Assembly: GCF_002749615.1 (NCBI RefSeq)
Contig: NZ_CP024201.1
Coordinates: 3,515,001-3,579,000 of the forward strand
Source: Caulobacter mirabilis
GTDB taxonomy: Bacteria; Pseudomonadota; Alphaproteobacteria; Caulobacterales; Caulobacteraceae
Reading direction: 5' to 3'
Length of the DNA stretch: 64,000 bases
Made by a program: the position numbers and the translations under genes. The notes below the pieces were generated by a model, which was not told the origin of the DNA, made no database searches, and was given only the letters and a program-made list of their open reading frames with translations. The number at the start of each line of letters is the position of its first letter. The stretch's first letter is position 1. Positions 15,581 through 23,869 of the stretch are shown one piece after another.

Positions 15581-16518
15581 GCCGAGGCGGCGTCCAGCCG
15601 GGCGAGGTGCGCCGGATCCAGCGCCAGGCGGGCGGCGCCCATCAGCTCCTCGAGCTGCGCGACGCTGGTGGCGCTGGCGATCGGCGCGGCCACGGCCGGC
15701 TTGGCGATGACCCAGGCCAGGGCGACCTGCGCCGGCGTCGCGCCGGTCTCGGCGGCGACCTGGTCCAGGGCGGCCAGGACCCTGGGCCCCTTCTCGCTCT
15801 CCAGATACTTCTTCACCGCCCCGCCGCGCGGGCTTTTCCCGAGATCGTCCGCCGAGCGGTACTTGCCGGTTAGGAAGCCGCTGGCCAGGCCGTAGTAGCT
15901 GATGACGCTCACGTCCTGCTCCAGGCACAGCGGCTGCAGCGACGCCTCGATGGCGCGATCCATCAGGTTGTAGGCCGGCTGCAGCGTGTCGTAGCGCGGC
16001 AGCCCTTTGGCCTCCGAAACCGCCAGGGCCGAGGACAACCGGCCGGCGTCGAAGTTGGAGGCGCCGATCGCCCGCACCTTGCCCGCCTTCACCAGCCGGT
16101 CGTAGGCCTCCAGCGTCTCGTCCTGGGGCGTGTCGGCGTCGTCCCGATGCGACTGGTAGAGGTCGATGTAGTCGGTCTGGAGCCGCTGCAGCGACTCCTC
16201 GACCGCCGCGGCGATGTTGGCCGCCGACAGGCCGGGCCTGGCCGGCCACATGCCGACCTTGGTGGCGATGATCACGTCGTCGCGCCGGCCGCGCGCCTTC
16301 AGCCAGGTCCCGAGCACCCGTTCGGACTCCCCGCCGGTATAACCGGGAACCCAGGCCGAATAGACGTCGGCGGTGTCGATGGCGTTGAAGCCGCCGTCGA
16401 CGAAGGCGTCCAGCACGCGGTGCGAGGTCGCCTCGTCGGCCGTCCAGCCGAACACGTTGCCGCCCAGCATCAGCGGCGCGATCAGAAGGTCCGAACGACC
16501 CAGGCGGCGGTGTTCCAT
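15577..16518 (-). CDS. Aldo/keto reductase
   Basis: A 313-residue cytosolic NADPH-dependent oxidoreductase. The catalytic tetrad is visible as Asp48, Tyr53, Lys87 and His124 (IDTADVYS, ATKVG, YQSH), and the C-terminal cofactor motif is AAPIASATSVAQLEELMGA. It belongs to the YajO/Tas-like group; the substrate is unknown. Upstream lies a repeat and a GMC oxidoreductase in the same direction. Confidence 0.9.
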   Translation of the reverse strand: MEHRRLGRSDLLIAPLMLGGNVFGWTADEATSHRVLDAFVDGGFNAIDTADVYSAWVPGYTGGESERVLGTWLKARGRRDDVIIATKVGMWPARPGLSAANIAAAVEESLQRLQTDYIDLYQSHRDDADTPQDETLEAYDRLVKAGKVRAIGASNFDAGRLSSALAVSEAKGLPRYDTLQPAYNLMDRAIEASLQPLCLEQDVSVISYYGLASGFLTGKYRSADDLGKSPRGGAVKKYLESEKGPRVLAALDQVAAETGATPAQVALAWVIAKPAVAAPIASATSVAQLEELMGAARLALDPAHLARLDAASA

Positions 16519-16543
16519 GGCCTAAGCTCCTTGCAGATGGGCC

Positions 16544-16651
16544 GTGCGTCCTTCGAGACGCGCTTCGCGCTCCACGGGATGACGAAGGCGGCGGGCTGCA
16601 CAAACTTCGTCATGGTGAGGAGCGAGCACAGCGAGCGTCTCGAACCACGCA
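16544..16651. repeat. Intergenic palindromic repeat, family A, copy 1
   Basis: The outer arms are TGCGTCCTTCGAGACGC on the left and GCGTCTCGAACCACGCA on the right; inside are ATGACG and CGTCATGGTGAGGAGC. Copies occur at 22266-22360 and 45491-45610. All three lie between genes and can fold into a long hairpin. Confidence 0.85.
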
Positions 16652-16658
16652 ACAGGGT

Positions 16659-18314
16659 CTAGGCCGCCTTCACCGCCTCGCCGTCGAACACCGGGGCGTC
16701 CTGCGGAGCGAGGGCGGCGCGGCCGCGGATCACGTCGGCGATCTTCTCGGCGATCATCATGGTCGGGGCGTTGGTGTTGCCGCCGATCAGGGTCGGCATG
16801 ACCGAGGCGTCGATGACGCGCAGGCCTTCCAGGCCCTGGACCTTCAGCTGGCCGTCGACCACCGCCATCGCATCGCCGTCCACGCCCATCCGGCAGGTGC
16901 CGACCGGGTGATAGATCGTCTCGGACTTGGCCCGGATCCAGGCGTCGATCTCGGCGTCGGTCCTCACCGCCGCGCCCGGCGCGTACTCCGAGGTGCGGTA
17001 GGGGTCGAGCGCCGCCTGCGAGGCCACGTCGCGGGCGATCTTGACGCCTTCGCGCACCGCCCGGCGGTCCTCCTCGGTCGCCAGGTAGTTGGCGAAGATG
17101 GTCGGATCGTCGTTCGGATCGGCCGAGCGCAGCCCGACCTTGCCGCGGCTCTCGGGCCGCAGCTGGCAGACGTGGAAGGTGAAGCCGTCCTTCTCGACGC
17201 GGATCTTGCCGTGGTCCTGCATGATGGCCAGCACGGTGTGGACCTGCAGGTCGGGGCGGTCGAGGTCGGGCCGCGAGCGCAGGAAGGCGCCGGACTCGAG
17301 CATCTGCTCCCGGCCCTTGCCCTTCTTGAACAGCATGTAGTTCAGGCCGACCAGCAGCTGCTTGGCGCCCCGGGTCATCGAGTAGGCCGTGATCGGCTGC
17401 GGGCACTCCCAGGACAGGCAGACGTCCAGGTGGTCCTGCAGGTTCTGGCCGACGCCGTTCAGCTCGTGCTGGACCTTGATCCCGTGCGGATTGAGGTCGG
17501 CGCCGGCGCCGATGCCCGACAGCTGCAGGATCTGCGGCGACTGCACCGCGCCGGCGCTGAGCAGAACCTCGCCGTCGGCGTAGACGGTCTTGGCCTGGCC
17601 GTCGGCGATGTACTCCACGCCGATCGCGCGGCCCTTCTCCAGCAGGACGCGGCTGGTGCGGGCCCCGGTGACGCAGGTCAGGTTCGGACGGTTCAGCGCC
17701 GGATAGAGATAGGCCTTGGCCGAGCTCCAGCGCTCGCCGTCCTTGATGGTCATCTGGTAGGGGCCCCAGCCTTCCTGCTGGAAACCGTTGAAGTCCTTGG
17801 TCGTCAGATGACCGGCCTGGGCGCCGGCCTCGATGGCGGCGCGGTAGATCGGGTTGGGCGAGGACGCCTTGGAGACGTGCAGCGGCCCGTCGCCGCCGTG
17901 CCAGGCGTCGCCGCCCCCTTCAAGGCTCTCGGACTTCTTGAAATAGGGCAGCACGTCGGAATAGCCCCAGCCGGCCAGGCCCATCTGCCGCCACTGGTCG
18001 TAGTCGCGGGCGTGGCCGCGGATGTAGATCATGCCGTTGATCGAGGACGAGCCGCCCCAGCCCTTGCCGCGCGGCCACCACAGGCGGCGGTTGTCGAGGT
18101 GAGGCTCCTCCTCGGTCCAGAAGCCCCAGTTGAAGGTCCCCTTCTCCTTGATCAGGTTGCCGACGCCGGCCGGCATCTTGACCAGGATGGAGTTGTCCTT
18201 GCCGCCCGCCTCGAGCAGCAGGACCTTGGTCGTCCCGTCCTCGGTCAGCCGGTTCGCCAGCACGCAGCCGGCCGAGCCGGCGCCGATGATGATGTAGTCG
18301 TAGCGATCGGCCAC
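16659..18314 (-). CDS. GMC-family FAD oxidoreductase (choline/alcohol dehydrogenase-like)
   Basis: The 551-residue enzyme starts with the FAD-binding dinucleotide fold (YDYIIIGAGSAGCVLANRLTE) and has GMC signature 1 (RGKGWGGSSSINGMIYIRG), signature 2 (GAVQSPQILQLSGIG) and the C-terminal HPVGTCRMG and NTNAPTMMIAEK motifs with the active-site His and Asn. It oxidises a primary alcohol; choline or an aliphatic/aromatic alcohol cannot be distinguished, and no betaine-aldehyde dehydrogenase gene is near. A 14-bp palindrome just upstream may be its operator. Confidence 0.92.
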   Translation of the reverse strand: MADRYDYIIIGAGSAGCVLANRLTEDGTTKVLLLEAGGKDNSILVKMPAGVGNLIKEKGTFNWGFWTEEEPHLDNRRLWWPRGKGWGGSSSINGMIYIRGHARDYDQWRQMGLAGWGYSDVLPYFKKSESLEGGGDAWHGGDGPLHVSKASSPNPIYRAAIEAGAQAGHLTTKDFNGFQQEGWGPYQMTIKDGERWSSAKAYLYPALNRPNLTCVTGARTSRVLLEKGRAIGVEYIADGQAKTVYADGEVLLSAGAVQSPQILQLSGIGAGADLNPHGIKVQHELNGVGQNLQDHLDVCLSWECPQPITAYSMTRGAKQLLVGLNYMLFKKGKGREQMLESGAFLRSRPDLDRPDLQVHTVLAIMQDHGKIRVEKDGFTFHVCQLRPESRGKVGLRSADPNDDPTIFANYLATEEDRRAVREGVKIARDVASQAALDPYRTSEYAPGAAVRTDAEIDAWIRAKSETIYHPVGTCRMGVDGDAMAVVDGQLKVQGLEGLRVIDASVMPTLIGGNTNAPTMMIAEKIADVIRGRAALAPQDAPVFDGEAVKAA

Positions 18315-18342
18315 GGACGTTCTCCCGATGTATTATCGTTGT

Positions 18343-18356
18343 TCACTGAACAGTGA
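18343..18356. promoter_or_regulatory. TetR-type operator-like palindrome
   Basis: TCACTG-AA-CAGTGA is a perfect inverted repeat 29 bases upstream of the GMC oxidoreductase start. Such elements near oxidoreductase genes are commonly TetR-family operators, but no TetR gene is in the window. Confidence 0.45.
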
Positions 18357-18690
18357 CGCCGGCGTCAGGTTTGAGCAAGAGGGAAGGCGCGGGCGAGGTG
18401 TCGCGACTGTCTCGCGGCCATGCCCCACAGACCGCGGCGGCGACGGAACGCGGGGACAGAGGGTCCTCCCCGTACGCGCGGGCGCCGGGATCTGGGGTTG
18501 CCCCTCCTTGATCAGGAAGGCTTTTCGGCGGGCCGCGCCGGGGATGTGATCGTTCATGCCCCGATTATGCGCCCGCGCCGGCCGACGGGGATAAACAGCG
18601 ACGCCGGTTGTCCCCAGAAGGGGCTGAATGTCCCGCGTTGTCCCGGGAGTATGCGTCCTGGGAGTCCTGGCGAGGGTCAGGGCGGCGTCG

Positions 18691-18729
18691 CTGGGTCCCG
18701 GCTCTCCGCTACGCTCCGGCCGGGATGAC
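18691..18729 (+). repeat. REP-like repeat, family B, copy 1 (left of GIY-YIG gene)
   Basis: It reads TGGGTCCCGG, then a small hairpin (CTCTCCGCTACGCTCCGG), then CCGGGATGAC. It ends 13 bases from the GIY-YIG stop codon. An inverted partner lies at 19068 and a gene-less pair lies at 30779-30872. Confidence 0.8.
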
Positions 18730-18742
18730 ATTGAGGGGACGG

Positions 18743-19036
18743 TCACTGGTTCAGGGTTTCGTAGAGATCCCGCCAGGTCGGGTTGTCCTTCTCGATCAGC
18801 GCAAGCTTCCCGGCGCGGCGCCACCTTTTAAGGCGCTTCTCGAACGCGATCCCGTCGAGCGGCTCATCGAAGGCGACGTACCAGACGAGAAGCTTGACGC
18901 CATATCGCCGAGTAAACGTCGCACCCCGCCCTTCGCGATGAAGCCAAACGCGATACGCGAGGTTCCCGGTCACGCCGACGTACAGTGTGCCATTGCGTCG
19001 GCTCGCCAAAACGTAGACGTGGTGGCGCCGCCTCAT
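18743..19036 (-). CDS. Small GIY-YIG nuclease-domain protein
   Basis: A 97-residue single-domain protein. HHVYVLASRRNGTLYVGVT (5-23) is the GIY-YIG motif (here VYV...YVG); Arg29, the Glu around 66 and Asn85 fit the other catalytic positions, and NPTWRDLY is the usual C end. Such small proteins resemble homing-endonuclease and UvrC catalytic domains and probably cut DNA, but their role is unknown. The gene is tightly framed by inverted copies of the family B repeat, and a CtrA-like box lies just upstream. Confidence 0.9.
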   Translation of the reverse strand: MRRRHHVYVLASRRNGTLYVGVTGNLAYRVWLHREGRGATFTRRYGVKLLVWYVAFDEPLDGIAFEKRLKRWRRAGKLALIEKDNPTWRDLYETLNQ

Positions 19037-19045
19037 TAATCAATC

Positions 19046-19060
19046 TTAACAAGCATTTAA
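19046..19060. promoter_or_regulatory. CtrA-like box (TTAA-N7-TTAA)
   Basis: TTAACAAGCATTTAA matches the full CtrA consensus exactly. It lies 10-24 bases upstream of the GIY-YIG start in a short AT-rich patch, so a chance match is possible. Confidence 0.4.
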
Positions 19061-19067
19061 TATCGAG

Positions 19068-19103
19068 TCATCCCGGAGGCTGCGCAGCAACTATCCGGGA
19101 CCC
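19068..19103 (-). repeat. REP-like repeat, family B, copy 2 (right of GIY-YIG gene)
   Basis: TCATCCCGG, a small hairpin, then CCGGGACCCA. It is the inverted counterpart of copy 1, so the two repeats face each other across the GIY-YIG gene, 31 bases from its start. Confidence 0.8.
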
Positions 19104-19254
19104 AGACCGCGCTGGCGTTCGCCGCCACTGCTGTCCCGGTTGTCAGCAGGCGCCCTTCCCTCGGCCGCCGCGCCGCGCATACTCAGCGCCGATGTTGGAC
19201 CGCCGCGAGATGATCGTCGGAGCGATCGCCGCCTGCACGGCTGAAGGAGCCCCC

Positions 19255-19557
19255 ATGTCCGAGAAATACGGCCTGTTCGGCAAGCTGGTCGCCGCCCCCG
19301 GCAAGCGCGACGAACTGCTCGGCTACCTGTCCGAGGGGACCGAGGCGATGCCGGGCTGCCTGCTCTACGTCCTGTCGACCTCCGAGGCCGAGCCGGACGC
19401 CATCTTCATCTACGAGGTCTGGGAAACCCGGCAGCACCACGCCGACTCCCTCAAGCTGCCCGCCGTCCAGGCCAGCATCGCCAAGGCCCGCCCGATCATC
19501 GCCGGCTTCGGCCCCGAACGGTTCGAGATGACGCCGGTGGGCGGCGTGGGAATCTAG
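19255..19557 (+). CDS. Antibiotic biosynthesis monooxygenase (ABM)-fold protein
   Basis: A 100-residue ABM/quinol-monooxygenase-like protein (KYGLFGKLVAAPGKRDELL, MPGCLLYVLSTSE, IYEVWETRQHHADSL, ending PVGGVGI). Members are small dimeric oxygenases or haem-degrading enzymes; the substrate is unknown. I chose ATG 19255 with GAAGGAG upstream. An in-frame ATG at 19192 would add 21 residues starting MLDRREMIVGAIAAC, a possible leader peptide, so an exported form is not excluded. Confidence 0.82.
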   Translation: MSEKYGLFGKLVAAPGKRDELLGYLSEGTEAMPGCLLYVLSTSEAEPDAIFIYEVWETRQHHADSLKLPAVQASIAKARPIIAGFGPERFEMTPVGGVGI

Positions 19558-19646
19558 ACCCCGGCGCTCGCGCCTCCGCCGGCCGCGGGCTTGTTCCCGG
19601 TCGTCGGGCATGGTCAGCTTCGAACGAAGGCTTTGGGGGACGCGTC

Positions 19647-20506
19647 ATGGCCATCCTCGCGGGACGACGCGTCGGCCTGGTCCTGGCGGTCACCGCCTTC
19701 GCCGGCCTGTTCGCCGCGCCGGCCGCGGCCCGCCCCAAGACGCCGACCCTGTCCAAGTTCGAGTCGCGCACCCTGCCGCCGAAGGCGGTGACGCGGCGCA
19801 TCGGCGAACAGCTGGGCGAGCTGCTGGTCCCCCCGACCCAGCGCATGGCGCCGGGCGCCCCTACCCGGCCGCTGCAGGACTTGACCTTCAGAACCCGCCC
19901 CGCGCGACCTACGTGCCCGGCGTCTGCCAGGCCGACGTGGCGGTCTTCGAGTTCCATCCAGTCGGCCCGGCGACCCGGCCGGGCGACGTCCCCACCCGTC
20001 TCGTCGGGATCACGGCCGAAACGGGCTATCGCCTTCTACGCCCCGCGGGCGTCGCCCTGGCCGCCTTCGAAAAAGCCGACGACGAGGACCGGCTGCCGGA
20101 GAGCCCTCTCGACTTCCCGGACACGGCCGCCTGCGAACGGTTGGCCGCCGAGGAGGCGGCCTTCACCCGCGCCGATTCGCCGGCCGACTTCCTGGAGAAC
20201 ATGGCGCTGCTGGAGAAGATCGGGACGACCCTGCGCGACGGCGGGTCGCTGGAGATCGTCTGCGACTTCGCGCCCGACCGCGCGCCCGCGGCCTGCCGCA
20301 AGGTGATCCTCGCCTTCCCGGAAACCCCGGTCATCGAAATCCAGTCCTGCGACGAGACTCCCGCCCCGAGAACCTCCTGCGTACGCTTTGAGGACTGGAA
20401 CGGCGGCCTGAACGTCCATCTGCGCCAGACCGGCGGCGCCCCCGAGATCACCCGCGTCCACCGCCCGGAACCGCCCATCATCATGGCCCATCCGCGCCGC
20501 GATTGA
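19647..20506 (+). pseudogene. Exported hypothetical protein gene with a one-base frameshift
   Basis: One frame (from ATG 19647) gives a clear signal peptide (VLAVTAFAGLFAAPAAA) and about 80 plausible residues to QDLTFRTRP. From there the protein-like sequence continues in another frame (RATYVPGVCQADVAVFEFHP to MAHPRRD at 20506). Adding one C to the CCCC run at about 19898-19901 joins them into a single ~287-residue protein. So this is either a real frameshift mutation or a sequencing error. I recognise no family; the C-terminal part has paired Cys and an immunoglobulin-like beta pattern. Confidence 0.75.
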
Positions 20507-20538
20507 CGGTCGACCCGGAGTCGCCCGGTCGCATTCCC

Positions 20539-20567
20539 TTGACTTTCAAGGCTTTCCCCGCCACATA
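20539..20567 (+). promoter_or_regulatory. Possible promoter of the DEAD-box helicase gene
   Basis: TTGACT (20539-20544) is followed after 17 bases by CACATA. The -10 is weak. If used, the transcript would have a 5' untranslated leader of about 185 bases, which is common for cold-inducible RNA helicase genes. Apart from this promoter the 252-base gap shows no gene. Confidence 0.35.
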
Positions 20568-20758
20568 GCCGCCGTTGCGCGGCATCTCCGCCGCGCCGAT
20601 CGGCCCTGGCCGGCCGCGTAAGGCGCTTGAATGCGCTCCCCGGCCCAGACGCCGACCATCCCATAGCGACGCCATTACGCGGGGCGTCTTCCAGAAGACC
20701 CCGCTCCCGCCCGCAGGCCGTCAGGCCATGCGGCGCGTGTCGCATACGAAAGAGATTC

Positions 20759-22201
20759 ATGACCGACTTCGCTTCGCTTGGCCTGGCCAAGCCGCTTCTC
20801 TCCGCGCTGGCCGCCGAGGGCTACACCAAGCCGACCCCGATCCAGCAGCAGGCCATCCCGCTGGTGCTCGAGGGCAAGGACGTGCTGGGCATCGCCCAGA
20901 CCGGCACCGGCAAGACCGCCGCCTTCGCCCTGCCGATCCTGCAGCGCCTGGCCGAGAACCGCCGCCCGGCGCCGCGCCGCGGCTGCCGCGCGCTGATCCT
21001 GTCGCCGACCCGCGAGCTCGCCACCCAGATCGGCGACAGCTTCAAGACCTACGGCGCCAACATGGGCCTGTCCGTCCAGGTGGTGTTCGGCGGCGTGAAG
21101 TACGGCCCGCAGGTCCGCGCCCTGGCCGGCGGCGTCGACGTGCTGGTGGCCGCGCCCGGCCGCCTGATCGACCACATCAACGAGAAGGTCGCCAACCTGT
21201 CGGAGACGGAGATCTTCGTCCTCGACGAGGCCGACCAGATGCTCGACATGGGCTTCATCGTGCCGATCCGCCGGATCGTGAAGCACCTGCCGCACAAGCG
21301 TCAGAACCTGTTCTTCTCGGCCACCATGCCGAGCGAGATCGAGAAGCTGGCCGGCGAGCTGCTGCACAACCCATCGAAGGTGTCGGTGACGCCGCAGTCG
21401 ACCACGGTCGAGAAGATCGAACAGAAGATCCTGTTCGTGGAGGCCGCCCGCAAGCGCGCCCTGCTGGCCGAGCTGTTCGACGACGCCGCCTTCAAGCGCG
21501 TGCTGGTCTTCACCCGGACCAAGCGCGGCGCCGACCGCGTGGCCAAGGGGCTGAACACCATCGGCGTCGAGGCCGCCTCGATCCACGGCGACAAGACGCA
21601 GGGCCAGCGCGAGCGCGCCCTGGCGGCGTTCAAGGCCGGTTCGATGCGGGCCCTGGTCGCGACCGACATCGCCGCCCGCGGCATCGACGTCGACGGCGTG
21701 ACCCACGTCATCCAGTACGAGCTGCCGAACGTGCCGGAAGCCTACGTCCACCGCATCGGCCGCACGGCCCGCGCCGGCGCCAACGGCGCGGCGGTGTCGC
21801 TGGTCGCCGACGACGAGCGCAATCTGCTGAAGGACATCGAGAAGGTCACCCGCCAGCGCATCCCCAGCTGGGATCGCCGCAACGACAAGGTCCTGGGGCA
21901 GGCCCAGGCCGCCCTCTCGGCGACCGACCCGATCAAGACCGAGCGTCATCGCGACCCGCGGGCCGCGGGCGGCGGCGGTCGTAACGGCGGCGGCGGCCGC
22001 GGCGGCCAGCAGAACCGCAACAAGAAGCCTCAGGCGCTGGACGCCTCAGGCAAGCCGCAGCCGGAACGCGGCCAGCGCGCCCGCCACCGCCCGGCCGGCT
22101 ACGAGCCCCTCGCCGCCGCCGGCGACGCCCCGCCCAAGCGCAAGCGGAACCGCAATCGCAACCGCGGCAAAGGCGGCGGCGGCCAGGGCGCTCAGGCGTA
22201 G
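20759..22201 (+). CDS. rhlE: DEAD-box ATP-dependent RNA helicase (RhlE-like)
   Basis: The 480-residue protein has the Q motif (PTPIQQQAIP), motif I (AQTGTGKT), Ia (PTRELATQ), II (VLDEADQML), III (SATMP), and V/VI (ATDIAARGIDVDGV, YVHRIGRTARAG). The C-terminal ~85 residues are disordered and rich in Gly, Arg and Asn (NGGGGRGGQQNRNKK, KRKRNRNRNRGKGGGG), an RNA-binding tail typical of RhlE. It unwinds RNA in ribosome assembly and mRNA decay, often at low temperature. Start at ATG 20759 just before the N-terminal phenylalanine motif (TDFASLGLAKPLL). Confidence 0.93.
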   Translation: MTDFASLGLAKPLLSALAAEGYTKPTPIQQQAIPLVLEGKDVLGIAQTGTGKTAAFALPILQRLAENRRPAPRRGCRALILSPTRELATQIGDSFKTYGANMGLSVQVVFGGVKYGPQVRALAGGVDVLVAAPGRLIDHINEKVANLSETEIFVLDEADQMLDMGFIVPIRRIVKHLPHKRQNLFFSATMPSEIEKLAGELLHNPSKVSVTPQSTTVEKIEQKILFVEAARKRALLAELFDDAAFKRVLVFTRTKRGADRVAKGLNTIGVEAASIHGDKTQGQRERALAAFKAGSMRALVATDIAARGIDVDGVTHVIQYELPNVPEAYVHRIGRTARAGANGAAVSLVADDERNLLKDIEKVTRQRIPSWDRRNDKVLGQAQAALSATDPIKTERHRDPRAAGGGGRNGGGGRGGQQNRNKKPQALDASGKPQPERGQRARHRPAGYEPLAAAGDAPPKRKRNRNRNRGKGGGGQGAQA

Positions 22202-22224
22202 TCCGGCGTCCGCTCCGGCATGAG

Positions 22225-22259
22225 AAAGGCCCGCGCCGAGGGATCGGCGCGGGCCTTTT
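22225..22259 (+). terminator. Rho-independent terminator of the helicase gene
   Basis: A 15-bp stem (AAAGGCCCGCGCCGA with its complement) and a short loop are followed by TTTT, 24 bases after the stop codon. Confidence 0.85.
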
Positions 22260-22265
22260 GCGTGT

Positions 22266-22360
22266 TGCGTCCTTCGACACGCAGCCTTCGGCTGCTGCTC
22301 AGGATGACTAGGGAATAGTCATGGTGAGCAGCGACCGCAGGTCGCGTGTCGAACCACGCA
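22266..22360. repeat. Intergenic palindromic repeat, family A, copy 2
   Basis: Arms TGCGTCCTTCGACACGC and GCGTGTCGAACCACGCA with inner AGGATGAC and GTCATGGTGAGCAGC. The arm change G-to-C is matched on both sides (GACACGC with GCGTGTC), so pairing is kept, which points to selection on structure. Confidence 0.85.
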
Positions 22361-22365
22361 GGGCG

Positions 22366-23145
22366 CTACCGCCCCTTCCACTCCGGCGCCCGTTTCTGGG
22401 CGAAGGCCAGCGGGCCTTCCCGGAAGTCCTCGGACTGGAACAGGGCTGCGACGGCCGGCATCTTGAACTGACCCTTGATGGCCTCCTCGAGGTTCATCTC
22501 CAGGCCCTGCATCACCGCCTGCTTGCTGGCGCGGATCGACATCGGGCTGCATTCGCCGATCAGGGCCGCCCACTTTTTCGCCTCCGCCAGCAGGTCGGCC
22601 GCCGGCACGACGGCGTTGACGAAGCCCAGCTGGCGCCCCTCCTCTGCGCCGACGCGGCGGGCGGTCAGGATCATGCCCATCGCCTGCTTCAGCCCGATCT
22701 GGCGCGGCAGCCGGTGCAGGCCGCCCGCGAGCGCCGCCAGCCCCACCTTCGGCTCCGGCAGGGCGAAGACCGCCGTATCCGCCGCGATGATGAGGTCGCA
22801 GGCCAGGGCGATCTCGAAGCCGCCGCCCATCGCCACCCCGTTCACCGCCGCGATCAGCGGCTTGTCCAGGTCGAAGCGGCTGGTCAGGCCGGCGAAGCCC
22901 GACGGGGGACTGCCCATCTTGCCGCCCGAGGCCTGGTGCTTGAGGTCGTTGCCGGCCGAAAAGGCCCGGTCGCCGGCCCCGGTGACGATCCCCACCCACT
23001 GGTCCGGATCGGCGGCGAAGGCGTTGAACGCCTCGTCCAGCTCGAAATGCATCGGCGAATGGAGGGCGTTCATCACCTCCGGCCGGTTCAGGGTGAAGAT
23101 GGTGACCGGCCCTTCGCGGTCGACCTTGATGAACTCGTAGGCCAT
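22366..23145 (-). CDS. Enoyl-CoA hydratase/isomerase family protein
   Basis: A 259-residue crotonase-fold enzyme. Oxyanion-hole segments are AFSAGNDLK (61-69) and MGGGFE (106-111), with Glu111 and Glu131 in the catalytic positions. It resembles carnitinyl-CoA dehydratase/crotonase types; the acyl-CoA substrate cannot be told, and no beta-oxidation partners are near. Start chosen at MAYEFIKVDREG, since upstream in-frame sequence is repeat-derived. Confidence 0.9.
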   Translation of the reverse strand: MAYEFIKVDREGPVTIFTLNRPEVMNALHSPMHFELDEAFNAFAADPDQWVGIVTGAGDRAFSAGNDLKHQASGGKMGSPPSGFAGLTSRFDLDKPLIAAVNGVAMGGGFEIALACDLIIAADTAVFALPEPKVGLAALAGGLHRLPRQIGLKQAMGMILTARRVGAEEGRQLGFVNAVVPAADLLAEAKKWAALIGECSPMSIRASKQAVMQGLEMNLEEAIKGQFKMPAVAALFQSEDFREGPLAFAQKRAPEWKGR

Positions 23146-23170
23146 TTGCGGCGTCGCTCCCTTTCTTGAT

Positions 23171-23281
23171 CCTCCTCTCTGGGGGAGGTGGCTCGGCGAA
23201 GCCGAGACGGAGGGGGTCCTGCCGGCGATCCGAGACCCCCTCAGCCGTCGCTTCGCGCCGGCAGCTCCCCCAGAGGGGAGC
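23171..23281. repeat. Long imperfect inverted repeat, family D
   Basis: The outer arms CTCTCTGGGGGAG and CTCCCCCAGAGGGGAG pair, and the inner GGAGGGGGTC pairs with GACCCCCTC, giving a ~110-base intergenic hairpin. Only one copy is in the window. It has the composition of dispersed intergenic repeats of this group. Confidence 0.65.
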
Positions 23282-23308
23282 ATCTGACGGTCGCTTACGC
23301 CGCGTCCG

Positions 23309-23839
23309 TCAACCGACCGCCTTCAGATCCCGCGCGAAGCGCTTCCAGTTCTCCACGTAGTGCAGGGCCGACATCGTCAGGCCCCGGGCCTGCTGCTCGC
23401 TGATCTCGCGGACCACCTTGCCGGGCGCGCCCATGACCAGGCTGTTGTCCGGAATCTCCTTGCCCTCGGGAATCAGCGCCCCGGCGCCGATCAGGCAGTT
23501 GCGGCCTATTTTCGCGCCATTCAGCACGATCGCCCCGATCCCGATCAGGCTGTTGTCGCCGATGGTGCAGCCATGAAGCATGACCATGTGGCCGACCGTC
23601 ACGTTGGCGCCGATGACCAGAGGCATGCCGTGATCGGCGTGAAGCACAGAACCGTCTTGGACGTTGCTGTTCTCGCCGATGGTCAGGGATTCGGTGTCGC
23701 CTCTAGCCACCGCGCCCCACCAGATGCTGGCGTTCTTCTTCAGAATCACAGCGCCCATCACCTCAGCGCTGGGCGCAATCCAGTATTCACCTTCCGGAGG
23801 CAGCTGCGGCGTCAGGGCGCCCAAAGCATAAACAGTCAT
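23309..23839 (-). CDS. Gamma-carbonic anhydrase family protein (YrdA-like)
   Basis: A 176-residue left-handed beta-helix protein with hexapeptide repeats ([44 protein letters not shown]). The three His zinc ligands (HADHG and H...H in GHMVMLHG) are kept. Proteins of this type may hydrate CO2, but many have no proven activity. Start at MTVYALG with a short upstream region; it is divergent from the candidate RNA gene. Confidence 0.88.
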   Translation of the reverse strand: MTVYALGALTPQLPPEGEYWIAPSAEVMGAVILKKNASIWWGAVARGDTESLTIGENSNVQDGSVLHADHGMPLVIGANVTVGHMVMLHGCTIGDNSLIGIGAIVLNGAKIGRNCLIGAGALIPEGKEIPDNSLVMGAPGKVVREISEQQARGLTMSALHYVENWKRFARDLKAVG

Positions 23840-23869
23840 ACCCTCGCCTTGTCTATTTATCGTGACGGC

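Larger units (their letters stand above)
18315..18742. other. Intergenic region with operator-like palindrome and repeat
   Basis: This ~430-base gap holds a palindrome at 18343-18356 and a family B repeat at 18691-18729. A minus-strand frame of about 73 codons from 18556 (start MNDHIPGAARRK) looks partly protein-like but lacks a good ribosome site and a recognisable family, and its C end becomes low-complexity, so I do not call it. Nothing else is supported. Confidence 0.5.

Noticed and set aside
18333..18556. Minus-strand frame of ~73 codons starting MNDHIPGAARRK.
   Set aside because: No good ribosome site, C end becomes low-complexity, and no family match comes to mind.
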